A stretch of DNA of 64,000 nt from 0-14-3-00-62-12 sp050173995 (GCA_050173995.1 JBFXKH010000002.1:13675-77674); one strand, 5' to 3'; positions 52,434-61,846 are shown, counted from the first letter of the stretch. Notes: a model not told the origin generated them from the sequence alone. Made by a program: numbers and translations.

Positions 52434-54326
52434 TCAGCCGAGCAATTCCCCGCTCGCGATCATGGCGGTGATGCGGGCGATGTCTTGGTCCATGGCGCGG
52501 TCGCGGTCCATGAACGGGATCAGCGCGCGAACTTTTCTGAAGGCAGCCAGCACGCGCGGCGCCGGGGTGAATTCGGCGCTCGCGGCCAGCGCCTGCATCA
52601 ACTGCTGGACTTCGCCGCGGAACGCCGCGACCGCCGCGGCATCGCCGCGCGGCGGATTGCCGATCTTGCCGATGAACGCCTCGACATCGCCACGCCGGGC
52701 CAGGCGCCGGGCGGCGTTGAGCATGTCCTGGCGATACTCCAGCGCCTGCGCGGCGGTGTAGATTTCGAGCGCCAGCACATGGCCGAGATCGGCGCACATG
52801 TCGAGCACGTGGCGCGCCTCGTTGGCGCCCATCGACACGTGGTCTTCGGCGTTGGCGCTGGTCGGTAGCGAATACACCGTCGCCGGGTGCGCGCGGGTGG
52901 CCAGGTCGTTGACGATCGCCGCGGCGGTGTACTGCACGATCATGAAGCCGGAATCGGTGGCGTCCTCGTTGCCGATCAGGAAAGCCGGCAGGCCATCATT
53001 GGTGGCCGGATCGGTGAGCTTGTTCAGGCGGCGCTCTGAAATGCAGGCCAGCACCGGAATCGCTGCCTTGAGATAGCTCATCGCGAGCGCCAGCGGCATG
53101 CCGTGGAAATGCCCGGCCGAGATCACCTGGTCCTCGATTTCCTGGGCATCGGCGCGGTCCGGGAAGATCAGCGGATTGTCGGTGACGGCGTTCAATTCGA
53201 TGTCGATCACCCGGCACGCCTGGTCGAAGGCGTCGCGCACCGCACCGTGTACCTGCGGCACGCAGCGCAACGAATAGGCATCCTGCGGCTGGTGTTTCTT
53301 GCCGCCCTTGAACGGCAGGAAACGCGTGTAGAAACGCTCGCGGCCGTGGCGCTGGTGCGCCGGCACGTGCTCCCAGCAAATATCGAAGCGTTGCGCCTGA
53401 TCTTCGGCGACCTGCCAGCTATCGGCCTGCCAGGTGCGGAAACGCGGCACCAGGTGATAGGCGATATCGACCAGGGTCGAGCCTTCGAGCAATGCGCGCA
53501 GACGCGCGGCGGTCGCCACCTGACCGGGGTGCGGACGCAGTTGATGCACCTCGGCCGCGAACGCACTGCTGCGGCCGGCAAAGGCCTCCAGGGTCATCGC
53601 TGCGGCCAGCTCGGCAGTGGCGAGCAGGGTCTCGATCCGCGCCAGCGCCAGGGTCGCGCAGGCGAGCATCTGGGTGGTGCCGTTGTTCAGCGCCAGCCCT
53701 TCCTTGAACGATAGCCGCACCGGTTCGAGTCCGGCGCAGCGCAGCGCCTCGCCGCCGGCCAGGCGTTCGCCGCGATAGAACGCTTCGCCGCCGCCGAGCA
53801 ACACGATCGCCAGATGCGACAGCGGCGCAAGATCGCCGCTGGCGCCGACCGAACCCAGCCTCGGTACCACCGGCACCACGCCGGCATTGAGCAGGTCGGC
53901 GAGCGCCTGCACGGTGCCGACGCGGATCCCCGAATGGCCGCGCAGCAGGGTATTGATGCGCAGACCGAGCATCGCCCGCACCACGTCGTCCGACCAAGGC
54001 TCGCCGACGCAGACCGCGTGGGTGATGATCAGATTGTGCTGCAACTCCTCCAACAACGAGCCGCTGCGCGCCTCCGGATTGCCGCCGGGCAGATCGTCGC
54101 GGGCACGGCGCGCGCCCAGCAGCTTGTCGGCATTGCTGCCGAAGCCGGTGGTGACGCCGTAGATCGGTTCGCCGCTGTGCACCTTTTCTTCCAGGAACCG
54201 GGCGGCACGCTGCACTTTCTGCAGGGCCGCGGGTGCCAAGGTCACCGGCGCACCGGCGGCAATTGCCAGCACCTGGTTCCGGGTCAGAGAGTGACCATCG
54301 AGTTCGACCGTGGCTTTGCTGCTCAT
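52434..54326 (-). CDS. hutH: Histidine ammonia-lyase-like enzyme, long form
   Basis: 630 residues, against about 510 in standard HutH. YGVTTGFGS (catalytic Tyr56) and GSVGASGDLAPLSHLA (Ala162-Ser-Gly forming the MIO cofactor) are intact. At the substrate-selectivity position Thr102-His103 stands where HALs usually have Ser-His. Extra material occurs after Tyr56 (about residues 71-89), about 55 residues rich in aromatic and His between FRTWQ and DAYSLRC, and a C-terminal helical part. It should deaminate histidine to urocanate, but the inserts make the substrate less certain. ATG 54326 overlaps the hisS stop (ATGA). No other hut gene is nearby. Confidence 0.8.
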   Translation of the reverse strand: MSSKATVELDGHSLTRNQVLAIAAGAPVTLAPAALQKVQRAARFLEEKVHSGEPIYGVTTGFGSNADKLLGARRARDDLPGGNPEARSGSLLEELQHNLIITHAVCVGEPWSDDVVRAMLGLRINTLLRGHSGIRVGTVQALADLLNAGVVPVVPRLGSVGASGDLAPLSHLAIVLLGGGEAFYRGERLAGGEALRCAGLEPVRLSFKEGLALNNGTTQMLACATLALARIETLLATAELAAAMTLEAFAGRSSAFAAEVHQLRPHPGQVATAARLRALLEGSTLVDIAYHLVPRFRTWQADSWQVAEDQAQRFDICWEHVPAHQRHGRERFYTRFLPFKGGKKHQPQDAYSLRCVPQVHGAVRDAFDQACRVIDIELNAVTDNPLIFPDRADAQEIEDQVISAGHFHGMPLALAMSYLKAAIPVLACISERRLNKLTDPATNDGLPAFLIGNEDATDSGFMIVQYTAAAIVNDLATRAHPATVYSLPTSANAEDHVSMGANEARHVLDMCADLGHVLALEIYTAAQALEYRQDMLNAARRLARRGDVEAFIGKIGNPPRGDAAAVAAFRGEVQQLMQALAASAEFTPAPRVLAAFRKVRALIPFMDRDRAMDQDIARITAMIASGELLG

Positions 54327-55711
54327 GCTTCGATCCGGTCGCCCATGGCGGCGCTCTGCTCGATCTCAACCCGCAACGTCTTGACCAGCTCGGTGCGTGG
54401 CACTTCGAACTGTTCGCCGCGGCGCAGATCCTTGACCGACACGGTGTCGCGCGCGATTTCGTCTTCGCCGGCCACCACCACAAAACGGATGCCGGCGCGG
54501 TCGGCGTACTGAAACTGGCGGCCGAGTTTCTTCGACTCCAGTTGCACCTCGGTATTGATCCCGGCGCGGCGCAGCAACATGGCGAGTTCCAGATAATGCG
54601 GCAACTGGGCCTCGTCGAGTTGCGCCACCAGCACCTGCACATGGCTCTGTCCGCGCCGCGCCAGCCCGGCCTGCTGCAATTGCCAGAACAACCGGGTGGC
54701 GCCGATCGAGATGCCGACGCCGGGCAGACGCGAGCGACTGTAGTGGCTGGCCAGATCGTCGTAGCGGCCGCCCGAGCAGATGCTGCCGATCTCGGGATGA
54801 TCGTCGAGCGTGGTCTCGTAGACCGTGCCGGTGTAGTAATCGAGTCCGCGCGCGATCGAGAAATTGAGCGCGTAGGCGGATTCCGGCACACCGAAGGCAC
54901 GCACGCCGGCCAGCACCTCGCGCAACTCGGCGATGCCGGTCTCCAGCGTGGCATTGCCGCCGCCGATCGCCGCCAGCCGGTCGAGCGCGTCCTGGTGGCT
55001 GGTCGAGCGGCTGCCAACCAGTTGCAGGATGCTGGCTACCGCCGCGTCGGCCAATTGAAAATGCTCCCCGGTCAGAGTCTCCCGGACATAGCGCTCGCCG
55101 CGCTTGTCGAGCTTGTCCACCTCGCGCAGGATCAGGGTCTGACGTTCTCCGTCAGCGATACCCAAACGCTCGAAGAACCCGCGCAGCAACTTGCGATTGT
55201 TCATCTGAATGGTGAACGGACCGATCGCCAGCTCGCTGAACAGGCTGTGGATCACTGCCGGAATCTCGGCATCGAAACGGATCGACAGAGCGTCCTTGCC
55301 AATCACGTCGATGTCGCACTGGTAGAACTCGCGAAAGCGCCCGCGCTGCGCCGACTCGCCGCGATAAACGCGCTGCATCTGGTAGCGCCGGAACGGAAAG
55401 ATCAACTGCCCCTCGTGCTCGGCGACATAGCGGGCCAGCGGCACGGTCAGGTCGAAGCGCAGCGCCAGTTCGGGATCGCCGCCCTGTTTCAGACTGCCGG
55501 TCGATTGCACGAAATAAACCTGACGTTCGGTCTCGCCGCCGCTCTTGGTCAGCAGGATGTCGCTGAACTCGATCGCCGGGGTCTCGATTGGCAGAAAGCC
55601 GAACCGCTCGAAGTTGCGACGGATCGTATCCAGCATGCTCTGCAAGGCGATCTGGTCGAGCGGCAGCAACTCCATCACGCCGGGCATGGTGCGGGCTTTG
55701 GTCAAACTCAT
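54323..55711 (-). CDS. hisS: Histidyl-tRNA synthetase
   Basis: 462 residues from ATG 55711. The class II aminoacyl-tRNA synthetase core has motif 2 in RGRFREFYQCDIDVIG, the His-specific segments RGLDYYTGTVYE and GGRYDDL, and motif 3 near GVGISIGATRLFW. A C-terminal anticodon-binding domain follows (VLVAQLDEAQLPHYLELAMLLRRAGI). It attaches His to tRNA-His. It overlaps the downstream histidine ammonia-lyase gene by four bases, an unusual pairing of two histidine-using enzymes. A 27-bp perfect inverted repeat lies 69 bp upstream. Confidence 0.96.
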   Translation of the reverse strand: MSLTKARTMPGVMELLPLDQIALQSMLDTIRRNFERFGFLPIETPAIEFSDILLTKSGGETERQVYFVQSTGSLKQGGDPELALRFDLTVPLARYVAEHEGQLIFPFRRYQMQRVYRGESAQRGRFREFYQCDIDVIGKDALSIRFDAEIPAVIHSLFSELAIGPFTIQMNNRKLLRGFFERLGIADGERQTLILREVDKLDKRGERYVRETLTGEHFQLADAAVASILQLVGSRSTSHQDALDRLAAIGGGNATLETGIAELREVLAGVRAFGVPESAYALNFSIARGLDYYTGTVYETTLDDHPEIGSICSGGRYDDLASHYSRSRLPGVGISIGATRLFWQLQQAGLARRGQSHVQVLVAQLDEAQLPHYLELAMLLRRAGINTEVQLESKKLGRQFQYADRAGIRFVVVAGEDEIARDTVSVKDLRRGEQFEVPRTELVKTLRVEIEQSAAMGDRIEA

Positions 55712-55779
55712 CGGATTTTCTTCAGCGAACGGTTGACCGGGCAATTTACCAGAGCGGGAAGTGGAATACGGGAGATGTT

Positions 55780-55847
55780 GTGGGAGCGACGGGCACGTCG
55801 CGACTGTCGCTTCGGTCGCCCAGTCGCGACGTGCCCGTCGCTCCCAC
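55780..55847. repeat. Perfect 27-bp inverted repeat of the GTGGGAGCG family
   Basis: Arms 55780-55806 and 55821-55847 match at all 27 bases around a 14-base loop TCGCTTCGGTCGCC, beginning GTGGGAGCGACGGGCACGTC. It is the same family as 52280-52345. It sits between the hisS start and tRNA-Pro. Confidence 0.85.
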
Positions 55848-55975
55848 AACGGCGCTCCCGCCGGTGCCGCCTCGACAGCGGCGGTGCAGCAGACCGCCAT
55901 ACCCGCCTTCATGCGAAACCAGCATCCTGCGTATTGCAAGACGGCCGCCACCTGACTAGAATGCGCGGCTGCAAT

Positions 55976-56052
55976 CGGGGTGTAGCTCAGCCTGGTAGAG
56001 CGCTACCTTCGGGAGGTAGAAGTCGCAAGTTCGAATCCTGTCACCCCGACCA
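55976..56052 (+). tRNA. tRNA-Pro (anticodon CGG)
   Basis: A 77-base cloverleaf with CCA encoded. The acceptor stem is CGGGGTG/CACCCCG, and the D-arm region is GTAGCTCAGCCTGGTAGAGC. The anticodon stem CTACC/GGTAG carries loop TTCGGGA (anticodon CGG, reading CCG), and the T-loop is TTCGAAT. A terminator follows within 25 bases. Confidence 0.96.
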
Positions 56053-56072
56053 CTTTCCAGCGACCAGCAATC

Positions 56073-56097
56073 AAACCGGCCCCACGCCGGTTTTTTT
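56073..56097 (+). terminator. Rho-independent terminator after tRNA-Pro
   Basis: AAACCGGC-CCCAC-GCCGGTTT followed by five more T's. It also lies downstream of argH on the other strand. Confidence 0.85.
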
Positions 56098-56123
56098 GTG
56101 GGCTTGGGTCCGCTCGGCGCCGA

Positions 56124-57422
56124 TCAAGCCGGTGCCAGCGCGGCCAGCCGTGCGGCCAGTCTGTCCAAACACAGATCGGCGGCGGCGCCGGGTGAGACTC
56201 TTGCCGTCAGGCTGGCGGCCGGGTCGGCCCCGGCCGCGGGCAGGGGTTGTTCGGCGGCCTGCCGGTAGGCCTCGCGAAACGGCACGCCGGCGCGGGCCAG
56301 TTCGATCGCGCGGTCGGTGGCGTACATACCCGGTTCGATGGCTGACAACATGCGCGGCCGGTCCCATTCGATGCCGGCGAGCAGGCCGGGCACCAGGGCC
56401 AGGGCGTCCAGTCCATGGGCGAAGGCGCGCAGCAGCGGCGCCTTGGAAAATTGCAGGTCGCGGTGATAGCCGGACGGCAGCGATAGCAGTTGCTCGATCT
56501 CGGTTCGCGCCGCGGCGACTACTGCATAGCTCGCGCGCAGCAGTTCGACCAGATCCGGATTGCGCTTGTTCGGCATCAGTGAGGATCCGGTCGCGTATTC
56601 GGCCGGCAGCCGCACGAAACCGAATTCCTGGCTGGTGAACAGACTGAGATCCCAGGCCAGCCGGCGCAGGTCGAGCAGGCTCTGGCCGAGCGCCGACAAA
56701 GCCTGCAATTCGAACTTGCCGCGCGACAATTGCGCGTACACCGGATTGATCTGGGTGCGGCCGAAGCCCAGCGCCTGGGTGGCGAATTCGCGGGCCAGCG
56801 GCAGCGATACGCCATAGCCAGCGGCACTGCCGAGCGGGTTGGCGTCGACCCAGGCGGCGCTGGACGCGGCTAGCTCGGCGTTGTCGATGAAGGCCTCGGC
56901 GAAACCTGCCCACCACATCCCGGCCGAGCTGACCATGGCCCGTTGCATATGGGTATAACCCGGCATGGGCAGATCCGCCTCGCGGCCGGCCCGCGTGAGG
57001 GCGACCTCGGCGATGGCACGACAGGTCTGCCCGAGCGTGGCCAGTGCGTCCCGCAAGTACAGACGGATTGCGACCAGCACCTGGTCGTTGCGGCTGCGCC
57101 CGGTGTGAATCTTGCGGCCGACATCGCCGAGACGTTCGATCAGCCGCGCCTCGATCGCCGAGTGCATGTCCTCGTACCGCGCATCGAGCAGGAAACGGCC
57201 CGCGCCCAGATCCGCCGCGAGCAGGTCCAGTTCCTGGCAGAGCGCCGCGCATTCCTCGGCGGTGAGCACGCCGATCCGCGCCAGACCCTCGGCGTGCACG
57301 CGGCTGGCGCGGAGGTCGTAGCCGATCAGTTCGCGATCGAGCAGCACATCGGCGCCGGCCAGAAAGCGCTGGATACGTTGGTCGATGCGGGTGCCGGGCT
57401 TTTGCCAGAGCAGCTCAGTCAT
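56124..57422 (-). CDS. argH: Argininosuccinate lyase
   Basis: 432 residues of the fumarase/aspartase superfamily. The signature GSSLMPNKRNPD, the early HTGRSRNDQ, and PMPGYTHMQRA with its catalytic His are present. It splits argininosuccinate into arginine and fumarate, the last step of arginine synthesis. Its ATG overlaps the argC stop (ATGA), so the two are coupled. The C-terminal part is Ala-rich and slightly shorter than in E. coli ArgH. Confidence 0.95.
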   Translation of the reverse strand: MTELLWQKPGTRIDQRIQRFLAGADVLLDRELIGYDLRASRVHAEGLARIGVLTAEECAALCQELDLLAADLGAGRFLLDARYEDMHSAIEARLIERLGDVGRKIHTGRSRNDQVLVAIRLYLRDALATLGQTCRAIAEVALTRAGREADLPMPGYTHMQRAMVSSAGMWWAGFAEAFIDNAELAASSAAWVDANPLGSAAGYGVSLPLAREFATQALGFGRTQINPVYAQLSRGKFELQALSALGQSLLDLRRLAWDLSLFTSQEFGFVRLPAEYATGSSLMPNKRNPDLVELLRASYAVVAAARTEIEQLLSLPSGYHRDLQFSKAPLLRAFAHGLDALALVPGLLAGIEWDRPRMLSAIEPGMYATDRAIELARAGVPFREAYRQAAEQPLPAAGADPAASLTARVSPGAAADLCLDRLAARLAALAPA

Positions 57423-58369
57423 TGCGGGATTCCCATGGTTTCCGGCAGGCCCAGGGCCAGATTGAGATTTTGCAGCGCCTGGGTCGCGGCGCCCTTGAGC
57501 AGGTTGTCGAGCGTCGCCACCACCACCGCGCGCCGACCATCGGCAGCCACGCTCAGGCCACCGATCCCGGCCCAGTGCTGTCCGGCGACCGCGCTCAACC
57601 AGGGCGCCGCGTCCGACAGGCGGATCAGCGGCTCATCGGCGTAGGCGTCGCGATAACGCTGCCATAACGCCGCCTGCGTGGCCGGCGCGCCGAGGTGCAG
57701 GTTGCAGGTCACCGACAGCCCGCGAAAATGCGCAGCGACATGCGGCATGAACTCGACCGGCCAATCCAGTTGGCGGCTGACCTCGCGTTCGTGGACATGC
57801 CCGATCAGCGCGTAGGGCATCAGGTTATCGCGCAGCAACTCGGGATCATTGCGATCCGACGGCGTGGTGCCGGCGCCGCTGTAACCAGACACGCCGAAGC
57901 ACTGCACCGGGCCGGCCAACAAGGCACGCAGCGGAGCGATGGCGAGTTGCATGGCGCTGGCATAGCAGCCCGGATTGCTGATGCGTTTGTGGCCCGGCGC
58001 GCTGGCACGGGTCAGTTCCGGCAGGCCGTAATGCCAATCCGGGTCGAAACGATGGTCGGCCGACAGATCGAGCACCACAGTCGCCGGCGCGGCGCGCTCG
58101 ACGGCTTCGACATAGGGCGCGGCCAGACCGTTCGGCAAGGCCAGGATCAGCGCATCCAGGCCCAGGCCGGCGATCGCCCCGGCGTCCAGGTCCTGATAAT
58201 GCAAATCGCTCGCCAGCGAAGCATCGACCGCGGCCAGCGCCTTGCCGGCATGCGCCCGCGAAACCGCGAGCCCGAGCCGCAGCGCCGTATGGCGATCGAG
58301 CAGACGCAGCAACTCGGTGCCGACATGGCCGCGGGCACCGACGATGCCGATCTGGAAGGTTGACGACAT
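57419..58369 (-). CDS. argC: N-acetyl-gamma-glutamyl-phosphate reductase
   Basis: 316 residues from ATG 58369 (the upstream frame lacks homology). The NADP Rossmann motif GIVGARGHVGTELLRLL is present and the catalytic Cys lies in NPGCYASAMQLAIAPL. GVSGYSGAGTTPSDRN and FMPHVAAHFRGLSVT are family segments. It reduces N-acetylglutamyl phosphate to the semialdehyde in arginine synthesis. It overlaps argH by four bases. The other arg genes are outside the window. Confidence 0.94.
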   Translation of the reverse strand: MSSTFQIGIVGARGHVGTELLRLLDRHTALRLGLAVSRAHAGKALAAVDASLASDLHYQDLDAGAIAGLGLDALILALPNGLAAPYVEAVERAAPATVVLDLSADHRFDPDWHYGLPELTRASAPGHKRISNPGCYASAMQLAIAPLRALLAGPVQCFGVSGYSGAGTTPSDRNDPELLRDNLMPYALIGHVHEREVSRQLDWPVEFMPHVAAHFRGLSVTCNLHLGAPATQAALWQRYRDAYADEPLIRLSDAAPWLSAVAGQHWAGIGGLSVAADGRRAVVVATLDNLLKGAATQALQNLNLALGLPETMGIPQ

Positions 58370-58424
58370 GTCACCACGGCCTCGGGTTAGGAACGGCGAT
58401 TGTAAGGGCAATGGCTGCCTTCAA

Positions 58425-58590
58425 AGGACTGAGGACTGAGGACTGCGGTCGAAGGACGGAGGACAGCAACAGCCGTCGCCCCGGCGAACGCCGGGGCCCA
58501 GTGGTGGACGCGCCTAAAGGTTCATAAGCACTGGGTCCCGGCGTTCGCCGGGACGACGTGCGGCGAGAACTCCCGGCTTCCGCCTCCCAC
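58425..58590. repeat. Composite palindrome element, copy C
   Basis: A heptad tract of AGGACTG units (58425-58466) precedes hairpin GCCCCGGC-GAAC-GCCGGGGC (58478-58497) with tail CCAGTG. A short spacer of about 37 bases leads to the inverted hairpin GTCCCGGC-GTTC-GCCGGGAC (58535-58554) with CACTGG at its left. A CCCGCCT/CCCGGCT-like pyrimidine tract follows. It fills the gap between argC and recN. Confidence 0.85.
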
Positions 58591-58641
58591 CAGTCGCCCC
58601 CCCTGTTCGCCGCCAGCGCCGCCTGCTACTTTGGCGCGACC

Positions 58642-60309
58642 ATGCTGCGCACGCTTTTCGTCAAGGACTTCGCGATCATCGATCGCGCCGAAGTGCACTT
58701 CCAGACCGGCTTGACCGCGCTCACCGGCGAGACCGGCGCCGGCAAATCGTTGCTGGTCGATGCGCTGTTGCTGCTGGCCGGCGCCCGCGCCGAGGCGAGC
58801 ATGGTCCGCCACGGCGCCGAACGCGCCGAGCTCTCGGCCGAATTCGACCTCAGCGCCCTGCCCCGTGTTCGACAGTGGCTGAGCGATGGCGAACTCGATG
58901 GCGGCGATAGCCTGGTCCTGCGCCGGGTGGTGCGCAGCGATGGCAGCTCGCGCGCCTGGCTCAACGATGCGCCGATCTCGATCGGCAAGCTGCGCGAAGT
59001 GAGCGAACAACTGCTGGAAATCCACGGTCAACACGAACACCAGGCGCTGCTGCAGCGCAACCATCAGCGCGAATTGCTGGATGCCTTCGGTCAGCATGGC
59101 GACTGCTGCACGCGGGTGGCCGCGCTGGCCCGGCGTCACGCTGAGATCGGGCAACTGCTGGCCGATCTCGACCAGGCCGCGCGTGGCGACCCCGATCGCC
59201 TCGACTACCTACGCTTTCAGCACACCGAGCTTTCGCGGCTAGCCCTTCGCCCCGAAGACTTCCAGTCGCTGGTCGATCAGCACCGCCGGCTGGCCAGCGC
59301 CGGCGCGCTGATCGAGGGCGCGGAACGACTGCAACAGGGGCTGGCCGACGAATCCGCAATCGCGCCGCGGCTGCACCGCCTGATCAGCGAAGCCCAGCGC
59401 CTGCTGAGCTTGGACCCGAGTCTGAGCAGTGTGCTGGAACTGCTCGAAGCGGCCAGCATCCAGCTCGACGAGGCGGCGAGCAGCTTGCAGCGCTACCTCG
59501 CCCATGCCGACCTGGACCCGGCGCGCTACGCCGAGCTCGACCAGCAGTTGGCGGCCCTGCATGAACTCGGCCGCAAACATCGCACGCCGCCGTCCGAGCT
59601 TGGTCAACGGGTCCAGCAACTGGCGGTCGAGATCGACCAATTGCAGCACGCCGACAGCCGCCGTACCGGACTGCTGACCGAGCAGGCGGCGATCGCCGCC
59701 GAATACCAACACGTCGCCGCCGAACTCAGCCGCAGGCGCAGCGAAACCGCCCAGGTACTCAGCCAGGCTGTCACCACGGTCCTGCACGAACTGGCGATCG
59801 CCGGAGGCTTTGCCGTGCAGATCGAAACCGCCGCCGATGGGGTCAGAGCCGATGGCCGCGACGACATCGAATTCCTGATCAATGCCAACCCCGGGCAACC
59901 GCCGCGGCCCTTGCGCAAGGTCGCCTCCGGTGGCGAACTGGCGCGCATCGCGCTCGCCATCGAGGTCGCCGCGATCGGCAGCGACGAGGTACCGGTGATG
60001 GTCTTCGACGAAGTCGATTCCGGCATCGGCGGCGCCACCGCCGAGGTGGTCGGCCGCAAGCTGCGCCAGCTCGGTCAGGGTCGCGCGGTGCTCTGCGTCA
60101 CCCATCTGGCCCAGGTCGCCGCCCAGGCGCACACCCAGATCGCAGTCAGCAAGTCGCATCACCAGGGCGGCACCCGCACCGACTTCGAGGTGGTCGCCGG
60201 CAAGCCACGGATCGAGGAACTCGCACGCATGCTGGGCGGCCTGCAGATCACCCGCGAGACCCGGGCCAATGCCGAACAAATGCTGAAAAAAGCCGCACAG
60301 GCCGATTGA
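58642..60309 (+). CDS. recN: DNA repair protein RecN
   Basis: 555 residues from ATG 58642 (an open frame extends back through the repeat). SMC-like ATPase: Walker A GETGAGKSLLVDAL at residue 34-41, SDGSSRAWLNDAPIS, a long coiled-coil middle, then the ABC signature ASGGELARIALA and Walker B VMVFDEVDSGIGG. It holds broken DNA ends together in double-strand break repair. It is part of the conserved recN-fur-bamE neighbourhood of Xanthomonadales. No LexA box is evident in the repeat-filled upstream gap. Confidence 0.95.
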   Translation: MLRTLFVKDFAIIDRAEVHFQTGLTALTGETGAGKSLLVDALLLLAGARAEASMVRHGAERAELSAEFDLSALPRVRQWLSDGELDGGDSLVLRRVVRSDGSSRAWLNDAPISIGKLREVSEQLLEIHGQHEHQALLQRNHQRELLDAFGQHGDCCTRVAALARRHAEIGQLLADLDQAARGDPDRLDYLRFQHTELSRLALRPEDFQSLVDQHRRLASAGALIEGAERLQQGLADESAIAPRLHRLISEAQRLLSLDPSLSSVLELLEAASIQLDEAASSLQRYLAHADLDPARYAELDQQLAALHELGRKHRTPPSELGQRVQQLAVEIDQLQHADSRRTGLLTEQAAIAAEYQHVAAELSRRRSETAQVLSQAVTTVLHELAIAGGFAVQIETAADGVRADGRDDIEFLINANPGQPPRPLRKVASGGELARIALAIEVAAIGSDEVPVMVFDEVDSGIGGATAEVVGRKLRQLGQGRAVLCVTHLAQVAAQAHTQIAVSKSHHQGGTRTDFEVVAGKPRIEELARMLGGLQITRETRANAEQMLKKAAQAD

Positions 60310-60427
60310 ATCCGAAGCCGTAGCAGCTAACCGCTGGGAAATACCGCTCAATCGACGGATCCATCTCCGGGACCAGCATTGCGAGAACATCGCCAGGCGC
60401 GCCCCGCGGAGCGAATGGCTCAAGCAC

Positions 60428-60901
60428 TCAGGCCTTGGTTTTGGCCTTGGCCTTGGCGCGCACGTACAAAACCATACTGTGGTCGACGATCTCGTAACCG
60501 AGCCGGTTGGCCGCCGCCTGCTGCAGACGTTCGATTTCGGGCTCGACGAACTCGATCACCTTACCGCTGTCCAGATCGACCATATGATCGTGGTGCTCGC
60601 CACGGTCCAGCTCATAGACCGCCTGCCCGCCTTCGAAATTGTGTTTGGCCACGATACCGGCGGCCTCGAATTGCAACAGCACGCGGTACACCGTGGCCAG
60701 ACCGATCTCGTCGTGGTGATCGAGCAGATGTTTGAAGATCTCCTCGGCGGTCAGATGCTTGCCCTCGGCCTGCTCCAGAATTTCCAGAATGCGCATGCGC
60801 GGCAGAGTGACCTTGAGACCGGCCTTGCGCAGGTCTTCGGTGTCCAGCTTGCCGCCCTTGTCGCTATCGCGCAGGTGCGGTCGATTGAGCAGGTTTTTCA
60901 C
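60428..60901 (-). CDS. fur: Ferric uptake regulator Fur
   Basis: 157 residues from GTG 60901 with GGAGG about 11 bases upstream. The winged HTH has LRKAGLKVTLPRMRILEIL and GLATVYRVLLQFEAAGI. The dimer and metal domain has GEHHDHMVD and GYEIVDHSMVLYVR. The structural-zinc CxxC (usually LxCxxCGK) reads LDSGK, so the cysteine site is missing, as in several other gammaproteobacterial Fur proteins. The C-terminus ends in a Lys/Ala tail. It represses iron-uptake genes when Fe2+ is bound. It is divergent from bamE. Confidence 0.94.
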   Translation of the reverse strand: MKNLLNRPHLRDSDKGGKLDTEDLRKAGLKVTLPRMRILEILEQAEGKHLTAEEIFKHLLDHHDEIGLATVYRVLLQFEAAGIVAKHNFEGGQAVYELDRGEHHDHMVDLDSGKVIEFVEPEIERLQQAAANRLGYEIVDHSMVLYVRAKAKAKTKA

Positions 60902-61074
60902 GGCACACTTTTCCTCCGCAGCCAGAGTGGCATTGTAGCCGCAGCGCTTGACGATACGCTCTGACCGAAGGATGAACCCGAACCGACATGCGGCCATCGG
61001 CGCACCTGCGGACATGGTGCGCGCCACTCGCTCCCCTGTATCATCCCGGTTTTCCACATGATGCGGGACGGCCA

Positions 61075-61671
61075 ATGCGTTTCCTTTTATTGCTGGCACT
61101 GGTATTTGCCGCCGGATGCGGTTCGGTGGTGTACAAGATGGACATCTCGCAGGGCAACTTGGTCGACCAGAAAATGGTCGACAAGCTTAAGCCCGGCATG
61201 ACCAAGCGCCAGGTCGAAGTGGCCATGGGCACACCCCTGATCGCCTCGCCGTTCGACCAGAACCAATGGAACTACCTGACCTCGACCAGCCTTCGCGGCG
61301 GCAAGGCCGAAATCAAGAATCTTTCGTTGTACTTCGAAGGCGACACCCTGGCGCGTATCGAGGGCGACTGGCAGCCGCAGGATGAAGATTCGCTGCTGGC
61401 GCAATCGCAGGCGCTGCGCCCGACCGGCCAGCGCGCCAAGATTCCCGAAAAGGAAGGCGGCAAGCTGAGCAAGAAGGAGCGCCGCGCTTTGGCCAAGGCG
61501 GAAAAGAAATCGGCCAAGGCCAAGGCCAAGCAGGCCGAACGCGAAGAAAAGGCCAAACGCAAGGCCGAAAAAGCCAAGGCCAAGGCTGAGCAGCAGGTCG
61601 AGGCCGAGGTCGAGGCCGAGCAGCAGGCCGAGGCCGAGGTCGAGGTCGAGGCACCGGAACAGAAGCCCTGA
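61075..61671 (+). CDS. bamE: Outer-membrane assembly lipoprotein BamE with charged C-terminal tail
   Basis: 198 residues against about 110 in E. coli. The lipobox LVFAAGC puts the lipid on Cys15. The BamE/SmpA domain reads MVDKLKPGMTKRQVEVAMGTPLIASPF and NLSLYFEGDTLARIEGDW (about residues 33-105). Residues 120-198 are almost only Lys, Ala, Glu and Gln (KKERRALAKAEKKSAKAKAK, then EVEAEQQAEAEVEV), probably a long charged helix. BamE stabilises the BAM complex that inserts beta-barrels. It is divergent from fur, the usual arrangement. Confidence 0.92.
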   Translation: MRFLLLLALVFAAGCGSVVYKMDISQGNLVDQKMVDKLKPGMTKRQVEVAMGTPLIASPFDQNQWNYLTSTSLRGGKAEIKNLSLYFEGDTLARIEGDWQPQDEDSLLAQSQALRPTGQRAKIPEKEGGKLSKKERRALAKAEKKSAKAKAKQAEREEKAKRKAEKAKAKAEQQVEAEVEAEQQAEAEVEVEAPEQKP

Positions 61672-61716
61672 GCGCGGCTGGCTGGCGTTCGGGGGGCGGG
61701 GAACGTGGAGGGCGTC

Positions 61717-61846
61717 GTCCCGGCGGAAGCCGGGACCCAGTGCCCGAACCTGCCGTTATGGTCACCGCTTTGCCCCAGTCTGCACCGGGGCGATGGCGGG
61801 ATTCTGTTCCCTGTTCCCTGTTCCCCGTTCCCCATTCCCCCCACCC
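61717..61846. repeat. Composite palindrome element, copy D
   Basis: Hairpin GTCCCGGC-GGAA-GCCGGGAC (61717-61736) with CCCAGTG, then a degenerate inverted copy (GCCCC...CCGGGGC, about 61773-61793), then a heptad tract of TGTTCCC/CGTTCCC units (61804-61846) that runs up to the rnfH stop codon. Between converging bamE and rnfH. Confidence 0.75.
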
